Shown here: positions 44,165 through 52,127 of the stretch, piece by piece
Position numbering within the stretch: the first letter of the stretch is position 1
Layout: the number at the start of each line of letters is the position of its first letter
Source: Pseudodesulfovibrio portus
GTDB lineage: Bacteria > Desulfobacterota > Desulfovibrionia > Desulfovibrionales > Desulfovibrionaceae
Direction of reading: 5' to 3'
Length of the DNA: 64,000 nt
NCBI RefSeq assembly: GCF_026000375.1
Contig: NZ_AP026708.1
Span: forward strand, 3,260,001 to 3,324,000
Program-made: the position numbers and the translations under genes
The notes under the pieces: model-generated
Told to the model about the DNA's origin: nothing
Database searches by the model: none
What the model saw: only the letters and a program-made list of their open reading frames with translations

Positions 44165-44449
44165 ATGGCCAGGAAAAACAAAGGTAACAATTCGGTCACC
44201 ATTTATCCGGACTGGTGCAAGGGCTGCGGTATCTGCGTGGAGTTCTGCCCGGGCAAGGTGCTTGAGTTGAACGACCAGGGGAAATCCACCGTGGTGCGTG
44301 AAGAGGACTGTATCGGTTGCGGCTTTTGCGAACTGCACTGTCCCGACTTCGCCATCGTGGTCAGGGGCAAGAAGCCGGTTGAGGCCGACATGGGCGACAG
44401 CGAACCGGAGCCCAAGGCAAAGAAGAAAGCAACGGGGAAGGGGGCTTAG
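44165..44449 (+). CDS. korD: 2-oxoacid:ferredoxin oxidoreductase ferredoxin (delta) subunit
   Basis: A 94-residue 2[4Fe-4S] ferredoxin subunit (CKGCGICVEFCPG, CIGCGFCELHCPD) with a Lys-rich tail. The start is ATG 44165 with AAGGAG 3 bases upstream; the longer in-frame extension is not ferredoxin-like. It heads a four-gene operon in the order delta, alpha, beta, gamma. Confidence 0.92.
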   Translation: MARKNKGNNSVTIYPDWCKGCGICVEFCPGKVLELNDQGKSTVVREEDCIGCGFCELHCPDFAIVVRGKKPVEADMGDSEPEPKAKKKATGKGA

Positions 44450-44452
44450 TCC

Positions 44453-45598
44453 ATGCCCAGACGCAAGAAACGCAAGGAAATTTTCGCGCTCGGCAACGAG
44501 GCCGTTGTCGAGGGCGCGCTGTTGGCCGGATGCACGTTCTACGGCGGGTATCCCATCACTCCGTCCTCGGAGATCATGGAGATCATGGCCGCGCGGCTGC
44601 CCAAGATCGATGATGGCGTATTCATCCAGATGGAAGACGAGATCGCTTCCATGGGTGCGGTGGTCGGCGCATCCCTGGCCGGGCGCAAGGCCATGACCGC
44701 CACCTCGGGCCCGGGCTTCTCGCTCATGCAGGAGAACCTCGGCTACGCCATCATGGCCGAAGCGCCCATGGTCCTGGTCAACGTCATGCGCGGCGGGCCG
44801 TCCACCGGGCTGCCCACCTGTCCGGCGCAGGGCGACGTGCAGCAGGCCCGCTGGGGCACGCACGGGGACCATCCCATCATCGTCCTGTCCGCTTCCAATG
44901 TGCAGGAGTGCCTGGACATGACCATCACCGCCTTCAACATGGCGGAGAAATACCGGACCCCCGTCATCCTGCTGCTCGACGAGGTCACCTCCCACACCCG
45001 GGAGAAGATCGAGATTCCCAACGAGGGCGAGTACGAGGTCTTTTCCCGCACCGTGCCCTCCATGCCGCCGGAATGGTACAAGCCCTACGAGGAGACCGTG
45101 CGCGGCGTGCCGCCCATGCCGCCCATCGGTTCGGGCTATCGTTTCCACGTCACCGGCCTGACCCATGACCGCAACGGGTTCCCCACGCAGCGCCCCGAGG
45201 AGATCGTGGAACTCATGGACCGCATCCACCGCAAGATCGACCAGTTCTTCTACGACATCCAGCTGGTGGAGGAGATCGAAACCGAGGACGCCGAGGTCTG
45301 CGTCATCGCCTACGGCTCCGTGGCCCGTTCCGCCGAACTGGCCGTGCATCAGGCGCGCGAGAACGGCGTCAAGGCGGGGCTCCTGAAACTGAAGACCCTG
45401 TTCCCGTATCCCCGCCGTCACCAGGAGAAGATTCTGGCCAAGGCGAAGACCCTCGTGGTCCCGGAGATGAACATGGGCCAGATGTCCCGCGAGGTGAAAC
45501 GCGTGAACATGGGCCGGGCCGCCGTCCGGACCATCAACCGCATCGACGGTCAGATCGTCACGCCCTCGGAAATTCTCAAGGTCATCATGCAGGGGTAG
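44453..45598 (+). CDS. korA: 2-oxoacid:ferredoxin oxidoreductase alpha subunit
   Basis: A 381-residue alpha subunit, most like 2-oxoglutarate or branched-chain 2-oxoacid enzymes. GNEAVVEGALLAGCTFYGGYPITPSSEI is the family opening (given by its parts GNEAVVEGALLAG and YPITPSSEI), with TSGPGFSLM and GGPSTGLPT. It oxidatively decarboxylates a 2-oxoacid to acyl-CoA while reducing ferredoxin. The specific substrate is uncertain; 2-oxoglutarate for biosynthesis is most likely. Confidence 0.9.
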   Translation: MPRRKKRKEIFALGNEAVVEGALLAGCTFYGGYPITPSSEIMEIMAARLPKIDDGVFIQMEDEIASMGAVVGASLAGRKAMTATSGPGFSLMQENLGYAIMAEAPMVLVNVMRGGPSTGLPTCPAQGDVQQARWGTHGDHPIIVLSASNVQECLDMTITAFNMAEKYRTPVILLLDEVTSHTREKIEIPNEGEYEVFSRTVPSMPPEWYKPYEETVRGVPPMPPIGSGYRFHVTGLTHDRNGFPTQRPEEIVELMDRIHRKIDQFFYDIQLVEEIETEDAEVCVIAYGSVARSAELAVHQARENGVKAGLLKLKTLFPYPRRHQEKILAKAKTLVVPEMNMGQMSREVKRVNMGRAAVRTINRIDGQIVTPSEILKVIMQG

Positions 45599-45602
45599 CG
45601 TC

Positions 45603-46457
45603 ATGAGCAACAACATCACCGGAAACGAAGTCATTCATCAGTATCTGAGGCACAACAAGAAATTCCCGCACGTCCTGTGCGCGGGCTGCGGCCACGGCAT
45701 CGTGCTCGGCACCCTGATCCGCTCCATCCACTCCCTGGGCATCCCCAAGGACGACGTGGTCGTGGTGGCGGGCATCGGCTGCTCGGGCCGTCTGGCCGTG
45801 TACGTGGACTTCAATACCGTCCACACCACCCATGGCCGCGCCCTGAGCTTTGCCACGGGCATCAAGATGTCCAATCCCAAGCTCAACGTCATCTGCATCA
45901 TGGGTGACGGCGACGCCCTGTCCATCGGCGGCAACCACCTGATCCACGCGGCCCGCCGCAATATCGGGGTGACCGCATTGGTCCTGAACAACAACATCTA
46001 CGGCATGACCGGCGGGCAGTCCTCACCGGCCACGCCGGAAGGCTCCACCACCATGACCAACCCCTACGGCCAGCTCGACAAGAGCTTCGACACCGTGGAG
46101 CTGGCCAAGGGCGCGGGGGCCAATTTCGTGGCCCGCGGCACGGTTTTCCACGTCAACAAGCTGGAAAAGATCATGACCCAGGCCATCGAGCGCCCCGGTT
46201 TCAGCCTGGTGGAGGCCATCACCCCGTGTCACACCCAGTTCGGGCGCAAGAACAAGTACAAGAGCCCGGTGGACATGTACAACTGGCTCAAGAAGACGGC
46301 CGTTCCGGTGGAGCGATACAACGAGCTCCCCGAAGACAAGCGCGCGGACCGCATGCCCATCGGCGTGTTCGTGGAGCGCGACCGTGCCGGATTCGAGGAG
46401 AAGTACTACGCCATGCAGCGGGGGTTCCTCAAGGCTGCGGCAAAGGGGGGCAAGTAG
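45603..46457 (+). CDS. korB: 2-oxoacid:ferredoxin oxidoreductase beta subunit (TPP)
   Basis: A 284-residue thiamine-diphosphate subunit. CAGCGHGI, GIGCSGRL and the TPP motif GDGDALSIGGNHLIHAARRN are typical, ending in NNNIYGMTGGQ. It starts 4 bases after korA. Confidence 0.93.
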   Translation: MSNNITGNEVIHQYLRHNKKFPHVLCAGCGHGIVLGTLIRSIHSLGIPKDDVVVVAGIGCSGRLAVYVDFNTVHTTHGRALSFATGIKMSNPKLNVICIMGDGDALSIGGNHLIHAARRNIGVTALVLNNNIYGMTGGQSSPATPEGSTTMTNPYGQLDKSFDTVELAKGAGANFVARGTVFHVNKLEKIMTQAIERPGFSLVEAITPCHTQFGRKNKYKSPVDMYNWLKKTAVPVERYNELPEDKRADRMPIGVFVERDRAGFEEKYYAMQRGFLKAAAKGGK

Positions 46458-47063
46458 ATGAAAGGCCAACAGGAACTCGATCGTTTTGAAATACGGTTTT
46501 CCGGCCTCGGCGGCCAGGGCATCATCACCCTGGGCAAGATCATGGGCCAGGGGCTGGCGTTGGGCCACGGCTACAACGTCACCCAGACCCAGAGCTACGG
46601 TCCCGAGGCGCGCGGCGGCTCATCCAAGTGCGACCTGGTCATCAGCTCCAGCCCCATCAGCTACCCCAAGGCGGAAAATCTGGATATCCTCGTGGCCCTG
46701 TCCCAGGAGGCGTGCAACAATTATTACCCCTACCTCAAGCCGGGCGGCGTCCTGGTGCTGGAAACGGATCTGGTCAAGCAGCCGCCTACCAACCAGTTCC
46801 TGGGGCTGCCCTACACCGCCCTGGCGCGGGACAAGGTGGGCATTGTCCAGGCCATGAACACCGTGGTCCTGGGCTCGTTGTCCATGCTCCTGCCGTTCGT
46901 GAATCAGGCGACCATGCGCAAGAGCCTGGAAGCGGCACTGCCCGCCAAGATCAGGGCCGTGAACACCAAGGCCTTCAACCTCGGCCACAGGCTGGCCAAG
47001 AAGGAATGGGGCGAGGACGCGGGAGACGTGTGGAAGGAAGAAGAAGTCCTGACTCGTCGTTAG
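46458..47063 (+). CDS. korC: 2-oxoacid:ferredoxin oxidoreductase gamma subunit
   Basis: A 201-residue gamma subunit with the opening FSGLGGQGIITLGKIMGQ and SYGPEARGGSSKCDLVIS. It starts at the base after the korB stop, so the two are tightly coupled. Confidence 0.93.
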   Translation: MKGQQELDRFEIRFSGLGGQGIITLGKIMGQGLALGHGYNVTQTQSYGPEARGGSSKCDLVISSSPISYPKAENLDILVALSQEACNNYYPYLKPGGVLVLETDLVKQPPTNQFLGLPYTALARDKVGIVQAMNTVVLGSLSMLLPFVNQATMRKSLEAALPAKIRAVNTKAFNLGHRLAKKEWGEDAGDVWKEEEVLTRR

Positions 47064-47079
47064 CCTGGACTGAACGAAT

Positions 47080-47118
47080 AAAAAAGGGGTGCCGGATTTC
47101 CGGCGCCCCTTTGTCTTT
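47080..47118. terminator. Bidirectional terminator between korC and the lipoprotein gene
   Basis: AAAAAGGGGTGCCGG pairs with CCGGCGCCCCTTT. On the plus strand TTTGTCTTTG follows; on the minus strand a TTTTTT run follows, so it serves both converging genes. Confidence 0.85.
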
Positions 47119-47123
47119 GTCGG

Positions 47124-47786
47124 CTATTCGAATTTGGTCATGACCGTGGGGGCCATGCCCTCGTCGGGATTTTTGAGCTGTGGGAGCATTTCGCGGACGT
47201 TGTCGCTGATGGGGATGGTCCAGTTGTGGGCCGAGATCACGGTGCGGTCCACCAGTCGGGTGATCTTGGCGGACAGGTATATGAAGTTGTTGCCGATGAC
47301 GTAGCTGCCGGTGAGCCGGGCCACCCTCGGGGGCAGCTTATCCGCCTTCTTGTCCGTAAGTCCCATGTAGTCGGCCTCGGAGGTGTCGCCGGCATAGAGG
47401 TAGTCGGTGCCGCCGGGCTCTCCTTCGGTGATGCGAAGCTTCTGCTGGACCAGCCGGTCCGCCACCTGCGTGGCGACGACCTGGCCGAACACGGCCGTGT
47501 CGTCGGGAGACACCTGGTTGATGAAGCGGTAGATGTAGACGGCGGAATACGAGGACAGCTCGTCACCGCCCACGTTGTCGCTCAGGATGTCGGCGGCATC
47601 GTGGTTGATTTCGATCATGGGGATTTCCGCGACGTCGTGATAGGGCACGGCCGTGGGGGCGTCGTCGAACACGTAGTTGTACGTGTTCTTGGTCAGCTTC
47701 TTGCCGTCCTCCCACATGCGGTTGCCGCATCCCGATGCGAAGAGCAGGGTGGCTGCCGCCAGAATCGTCAGTGCTGCTTTGTGCAT
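47124..47786 (-). CDS. FlgO-family outer-membrane lipoprotein
   Basis: A 220-residue lipoprotein. The signal peptide ends in a lipobox (FASGCGN, Cys near residue 19). The body matches the FlgO fold (SAVYIYRFINQ, ATQVADRLVQQ, RLTGSYVIGNNFIYLSAKITRL). FlgO proteins are associated with flagellar outer-membrane functions in Vibrio; motAB lies about 1 kb away, although the purine nucleoside phosphorylase gene intervenes. ATG 47786 gives the proper signal peptide. Confidence 0.82.
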   Translation of the reverse strand: MHKAALTILAAATLLFASGCGNRMWEDGKKLTKNTYNYVFDDAPTAVPYHDVAEIPMIEINHDAADILSDNVGGDELSSYSAVYIYRFINQVSPDDTAVFGQVVATQVADRLVQQKLRITEGEPGGTDYLYAGDTSEADYMGLTDKKADKLPPRVARLTGSYVIGNNFIYLSAKITRLVDRTVISAHNWTIPISDNVREMLPQLKNPDEGMAPTVMTKFE

Positions 47787-47863
47787 GCGCAGTCTTCCCG
47801 GTTTTGGTTCAAACACACGTGACCAGCCGTGAGCGGGATTCGCTCATGGATATGATCGGCCGT

Positions 47864-48691
47864 TTACGGGATTTCCTTTAGGACGGCCCGGATGAGTTTC
47901 GTCATGGCCGCCGAGGACTTGCCCGCCTGTCGGATGACGTCGTCCAGGGAGGCCTCCTGCATGCAGTCGGGCAGGTTCTTGTTGGTCAGGCAGGAGATGG
48001 CCAGCAACCGGATTCCCATGTGGTGGGCGGCGATGGCCTCCATGCAGGTGGACATGCCGATGGCGTCCGCGCCCATCATCCGGTACATGCGGGTCTCGGC
48101 CGGGGTCTCCATGTTCGGTCCCGTGATCTGCATGTACACTCCGCGCTCCAGCCGGATGCCGAGGGCGAGCGCCTTGTCCACGGCCAGTTGCCTGAGCGCC
48201 GGGTCGTAGACGGCACACATGTCCGGGAAGCGGTCGCCCCATTCGTCGACGTTCTCCCCGCGCAGGGGCGTTTGCCCGGTCAGGTTTATGTGGTCCTCGA
48301 TGAGCATGGGCGAGCCGGTCTCGAAGGAAGGGTTGAGAGCGCCCGCAGCGTTGGTCAGGATGAGCGTCCCGACGCCCAGCTCGCCCAGGACGCGGATGTT
48401 GTGCGTCGCCTCGAGGGGCGTGAATCCTTCGTAGAGGTGGAATCTGCCCTCCAGGGCCAGGACGGGAACCCCGTCGATGGAGCCGGATACGAGTCGTCCG
48501 GTATGGCTTTTCACGGTGGAGACCGGGAACCGGTCGATGTCGCCGAAGGGAATCGAGACCGGGTTTTCAATGGAATCGGTCAGGCCTCCCAGACCGGTGC
48601 CCGTGACCAGACCGACACATCCGTCTTGAATTTTGCCTAGCTTTTCCTGTATATATGCGGCAGAATGCTGTATCTTTCTCTGGTATTCCAT
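47864..48691 (-). CDS. Purine-nucleoside phosphorylase
   Basis: A 275-residue trimeric-type (class II) purine nucleoside phosphorylase. VGLVTGTGLGGL, GFHL-like EGRFHLYEG, TNAAGALNP and the base-binding region MQITGPNMETPAE and DAIGMSTCMEAIAA are diagnostic. It splits purine nucleosides with phosphate for salvage. An inosine or guanosine preference is likely but not proven. Confidence 0.92.
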   Translation of the reverse strand: MEYQRKIQHSAAYIQEKLGKIQDGCVGLVTGTGLGGLTDSIENPVSIPFGDIDRFPVSTVKSHTGRLVSGSIDGVPVLALEGRFHLYEGFTPLEATHNIRVLGELGVGTLILTNAAGALNPSFETGSPMLIEDHINLTGQTPLRGENVDEWGDRFPDMCAVYDPALRQLAVDKALALGIRLERGVYMQITGPNMETPAETRMYRMMGADAIGMSTCMEAIAAHHMGIRLLAISCLTNKNLPDCMQEASLDDVIRQAGKSSAAMTKLIRAVLKEIP

Positions 48692-48780
48692 GCTGGCTCC
48701 TTTGGTCGCGGCGGTTTCTGGGACGGGGGAGGGGCCTTTATCAACGGAACGTGTAGGCTTTCGAAGGACAGGCTCGTTTT

Positions 48781-49536
48781 ATGGATATAGTGACACTACT
48801 TGGTCTTGCCGTCGGGTTCTCGCTCATAATAGGCGCCATCATACTCGGTGGGGCCGTGGACGTCTTCATCAATGTCCCCGGCATGATGATCGTCGTGGGC
48901 GGGACCCTTGCCTCCATCATGGTGGCGTTCCCGTTCGAAGAGGTTATACAGGCCTTTAAGGCCGCCTTCAAGATGTTCGGGCAGCGCAAGAGCAAGACTC
49001 GCGACGTGGTCAACATCATGGTCAAGGTGGCCGAGATCAGCCGTCGCGAAGGGCTCATCGCCCTGGAAAACGTCCAGACCGAGAACATGGTCCTCAAAAA
49101 ATCCTGCCAGCTCATAGCCGATAACGCCGATCCCGACCTGATCCGCTCCACATTGTCCATCGAGATCAACTCCATGCGCCGCCGCCATCAGGTTGGGCAG
49201 GACGTCTTCAAGAGGCTGGCCGCCCTGGCCCCGGCCTTCGGAATGATGGGTACGCTCATCGGCCTGGTCCAGATGCTGACGCAGCTCGACGACCCCAAAT
49301 CCATCGGTCCGGCCATGGCCGTGGCCCTGCTGACCACCTTCTACGGGTCGGCCATGTCCACCCTGTTTTTCATTCCCATGGCGGCCAAGCTCAGGGCGCG
49401 CACCCTGCAGGAGCAGTTGCACCTGGAGGTCATTTTCGAGGGTGCCAAGTCCATACTTGAGAACAACAACCCGAGACTGGTGTACGAGAAGCTTTCTTCC
49501 TTCCTTGCACCGGTGGAGCGTGAGATTCAACGATGA
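48781..49536 (+). CDS. motA: Flagellar motor stator protein MotA
   Basis: A 251-residue MotA/PomA-type protein with four membrane helices and a cytoplasmic loop that touches the rotor. LGLAVGFSLI, VPGMMIVVGGTLAS, APAFGMMGTLIGLV and LTTFYGSAMSTLFFIP are typical. motB overlaps its end by four bases (ATGA). Confidence 0.94.
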   Translation: MDIVTLLGLAVGFSLIIGAIILGGAVDVFINVPGMMIVVGGTLASIMVAFPFEEVIQAFKAAFKMFGQRKSKTRDVVNIMVKVAEISRREGLIALENVQTENMVLKKSCQLIADNADPDLIRSTLSIEINSMRRRHQVGQDVFKRLAALAPAFGMMGTLIGLVQMLTQLDDPKSIGPAMAVALLTTFYGSAMSTLFFIPMAAKLRARTLQEQLHLEVIFEGAKSILENNNPRLVYEKLSSFLAPVEREIQR

Positions 49537-50276
49537 GCCAGGACGACGATCATCTGATTGATTACCGGGACGAGGAGGAAGGGGAAGGCCAGGAGTGGTT
49601 GACCACGTTTGCCGACCTTTCCATGCTGCTTCTGGTGTTTTTCGTCTTGCTGTACTCCATGTCCACTCTGGACACGGAGAAGTTCTCGCAGACTTTTTCG
49701 TCGGTGACCCAGGCTCTCCAGGGACGGATGAGGGAGATTTCAACCTCGCGCATTTCCCAGGAAGAGGCGGGCGTGCTCCTTGACCAGGCCCTGATGCGGC
49801 GGCAGATCATCGAATCCCAGCGCAAGGTCTTTGCCGAGGTCAAGACCCTGCAGACAAAGAAGGGCGTGGAAGGCGTGATCAGCGCCAATTTCGAGGACGG
49901 GGTGATCACCATCCGCGTGCCCGGCGACGTCATGTTCGATTCCGGCAAGGTCCAGCTGACGCCCCAGGGGGCAAGCATGGTGGCCACCCTCAAGGATTTT
50001 TTCATCAAGCACAAGGATCAGAATATCAAGATCATCGGGTATACGGACAATATCCGGCCGAGCTCGGGATCGCGTTTCAAGGACAATTGGGAGATATCGG
50101 CCCTGCGGGCGGTCAACGTCCTCAGGGAGTTGCTCAAGATGGGGCTGGAGTCCACCCGGCTGACAGCCACCGGGCTCGCCTACCTCAACCCGATCTATCC
50201 CAACACCTCGGACGAATATCGCGCCAAGAACAGGCGGGTTGAGTTCGTCCTGGAAAAAAGGGTTTCCGGCAACTGA
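49533..50276 (+). CDS. motB: Flagellar motor stator protein MotB
   Basis: A 247-residue MotB. One membrane helix holds the ion-binding Asp (TFADLSMLLLVFF), followed by a plug and a C-terminal OmpA-like peptidoglycan-binding domain (MFDSGKVQLTPQG, IIGYTDNIRP, LRAVNVLRELLKMG, RAKNRRVEFVL). The ion, proton or sodium, cannot be decided here. Confidence 0.94.
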   Translation: MSQDDDHLIDYRDEEEGEGQEWLTTFADLSMLLLVFFVLLYSMSTLDTEKFSQTFSSVTQALQGRMREISTSRISQEEAGVLLDQALMRRQIIESQRKVFAEVKTLQTKKGVEGVISANFEDGVITIRVPGDVMFDSGKVQLTPQGASMVATLKDFFIKHKDQNIKIIGYTDNIRPSSGSRFKDNWEISALRAVNVLRELLKMGLESTRLTATGLAYLNPIYPNTSDEYRAKNRRVEFVLEKRVSGN

Positions 50277-50315
50277 TAATCCGTGGCGGATGTGTAAGAG
50301 ACTTTTGGGGGAATA

Positions 50316-50696
50316 ATGGATTTTGAAATCAGCATACCGGATGAGGACGGACAACTCAGGAAGGCCTTCCGCACGAAGGTTCCCGGCCTGTCTGCCCGGT
50401 TTCCGGCCCTGGGCAGGACCCTGGGCGTCATGGACCTGAGCGCGACCGGATTCGCGGTTCTGGATCAGGACAAGGGTTTCAAGGAAAACCAGTCGCTTGA
50501 AGTGGAACTCCTGATCAAGGACAAGATTTTCCTGCGCGGGGCGAACGCCGTGGTCATGCGCGTACTGGACAACGGCATCGTCGGCATGAACTTCGTCGAT
50601 CTCGATCGGCAGAAGCAGATCAAGCTCGATAAGCTGGTCCTCGAGGTTCAGAAGCGTCTCATCGCCCTGCGCAAGAAGAAACGCGAGCAGGGCTGA
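50316..50696 (+). CDS. PilZ-domain cyclic-di-GMP-binding protein
   Basis: A 126-residue PilZ protein. Both c-di-GMP motifs are present: RxxxR at R15-R19 (RKAFR) and D/N-x-S-x-x-G in DLSATG. The tail is a basic helix (QKRLIALRKKKREQ). Next to motAB it may modulate flagellar motility in response to c-di-GMP (inference). The accC-like gene starts 2 bases after its stop. Confidence 0.9.
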   Translation: MDFEISIPDEDGQLRKAFRTKVPGLSARFPALGRTLGVMDLSATGFAVLDQDKGFKENQSLEVELLIKDKIFLRGANAVVMRVLDNGIVGMNFVDLDRQKQIKLDKLVLEVQKRLIALRKKKREQG

Positions 50697-50698
50697 CC

Positions 50699-52126
50699 GT
50701 GAATTCGAGTACGAGCGACCGTCACAAGGTCCTCATAGCCAATCGCGGCGAGATCGCCATGCGGGTCATGCAGGCCTGTCAGCGTCTCGGCCTGGATTTC
50801 GTCTGCGTCGCCACCCGTGAAGACCGCCATTCGGGGCACGTCCGTCTGGCGCGTGAACTGGGCGGCGAGAGCGCCGTCTACACCATCACATCCTATCTCG
50901 ACGCCAACGAGTTGTTTTCCGTGGCCGATGCGAGCGGGGCCACGGCGGTCCATCCCGGCTACGGCTTTTTTGCCGAGGACTTTCGTTTTGCCCGGCGGGT
51001 GGTGCGCCGTGACCGGCCCATGGAATTCATCGGCCCCTCCTGGTGGGTCATCCGCGACCTGGGGGACAAGATCAACACCAAACGCATCGCCCGCAGCCTG
51101 GGCGTGCCCACGGTGCCCGGGTCCGACCGTCCCGTGTACAGCGAGATCGAGGCGGACGAGATCGCGTCCTCCCTGTTTGAGTTCCAGGTCAGCCAGGGAA
51201 TCTCGAACGGCGTCATCATGGTCAAGGCCTCTGCCGGGGGCGGGGGCATGGGCATCGAAGAGGTCGGCGGGATCGAGGAATTCCGTTCCGTATTCCGGCG
51301 CATCCGCAACTACGCCAAGCGCAATTTCGGCGACGAGGGCGTGCTCATCGAGCAGCGAATTTTTGATTTCAACCATCTGGAAGTCCAGGTGGTGGGCGAG
51401 CGCTCCGGCAACCGCCATGTCCATTTCGGCACCCGCAACTGCTCGATCCAGTCCACGGGCAAGCAGAAGCGCATCGAGGTGGCTCCCGGCTTTGCCCCGG
51501 GCGTGGTGTCATACACCTTCGACGCCGGGCGCGTCATGGACGAGATCACCCGTCATTCCCTGGCCATGGCCGAGGAGACCCGCTACGACAACGTGGGCAC
51601 CTGGGAGTGGATCATCACCCCGCGCGGCGAGCCGTTCCTCATGGAGGTCAACACCCGCATCCAGGTGGAGAACGGCGTGTCAGCCGTCATTTCCCGCGTG
51701 AACGGCGAGCCTGTGGACATCATCACCGAGCAGCTCCGGCTGGCCTTGGGCGAACCGCTCGGGTACAATCAGGACGCCATCGGCTTCGAGGGGGTCGGCA
51801 TCGAATACCGGCTGGTGTCCGAGAACACCGACAACCGGTTTACGCCGTGCGCCGGGACCATCACGAAATTCGGCTGGCAGGACCATGAATGGCTCGACGT
51901 GTACACACAGGTGCCGACGGATTCCGCCTACGAAATCCCGATGGAATATGACCCCAACCTCGCCCTGGCCATCATCTGGGGCAAGGACCTGGCCCAGGCC
52001 AAGGAGCGGGGGCTCGTGTTCCTCGATGAGTTGGTGCTCGAGGGAAACGTTGCCGGCGCATCCGGCGGTTTTCACACCAACGTCGAGTTCCTGAAGCGCA
52101 AGACCAACGGGCTCCTGGAGTTCTGA
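50699..52126 (+). CDS. accC: Biotin carboxylase (acetyl-CoA carboxylase type)
   Basis: A 475-residue biotin carboxylase that loads bicarbonate on biotin with ATP. VLIANRGEIAMRV, HPGYGFFAED, the ATP-grasp loop VKASAGGGGMGI, the catalytic region FGTRNCSIQ and EVNTRIQVENGV are visible. The start is GTG 50699. It is followed 1 base later by the fused carboxyltransferase gene and then a biotin-carrier gene, giving a complete carboxylase. Confidence 0.93.
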   Translation: MNSSTSDRHKVLIANRGEIAMRVMQACQRLGLDFVCVATREDRHSGHVRLARELGGESAVYTITSYLDANELFSVADASGATAVHPGYGFFAEDFRFARRVVRRDRPMEFIGPSWWVIRDLGDKINTKRIARSLGVPTVPGSDRPVYSEIEADEIASSLFEFQVSQGISNGVIMVKASAGGGGMGIEEVGGIEEFRSVFRRIRNYAKRNFGDEGVLIEQRIFDFNHLEVQVVGERSGNRHVHFGTRNCSIQSTGKQKRIEVAPGFAPGVVSYTFDAGRVMDEITRHSLAMAEETRYDNVGTWEWIITPRGEPFLMEVNTRIQVENGVSAVISRVNGEPVDIITEQLRLALGEPLGYNQDAIGFEGVGIEYRLVSENTDNRFTPCAGTITKFGWQDHEWLDVYTQVPTDSAYEIPMEYDPNLALAIIWGKDLAQAKERGLVFLDELVLEGNVAGASGGFHTNVEFLKRKTNGLLEF

Positions 52127-52127
52127 C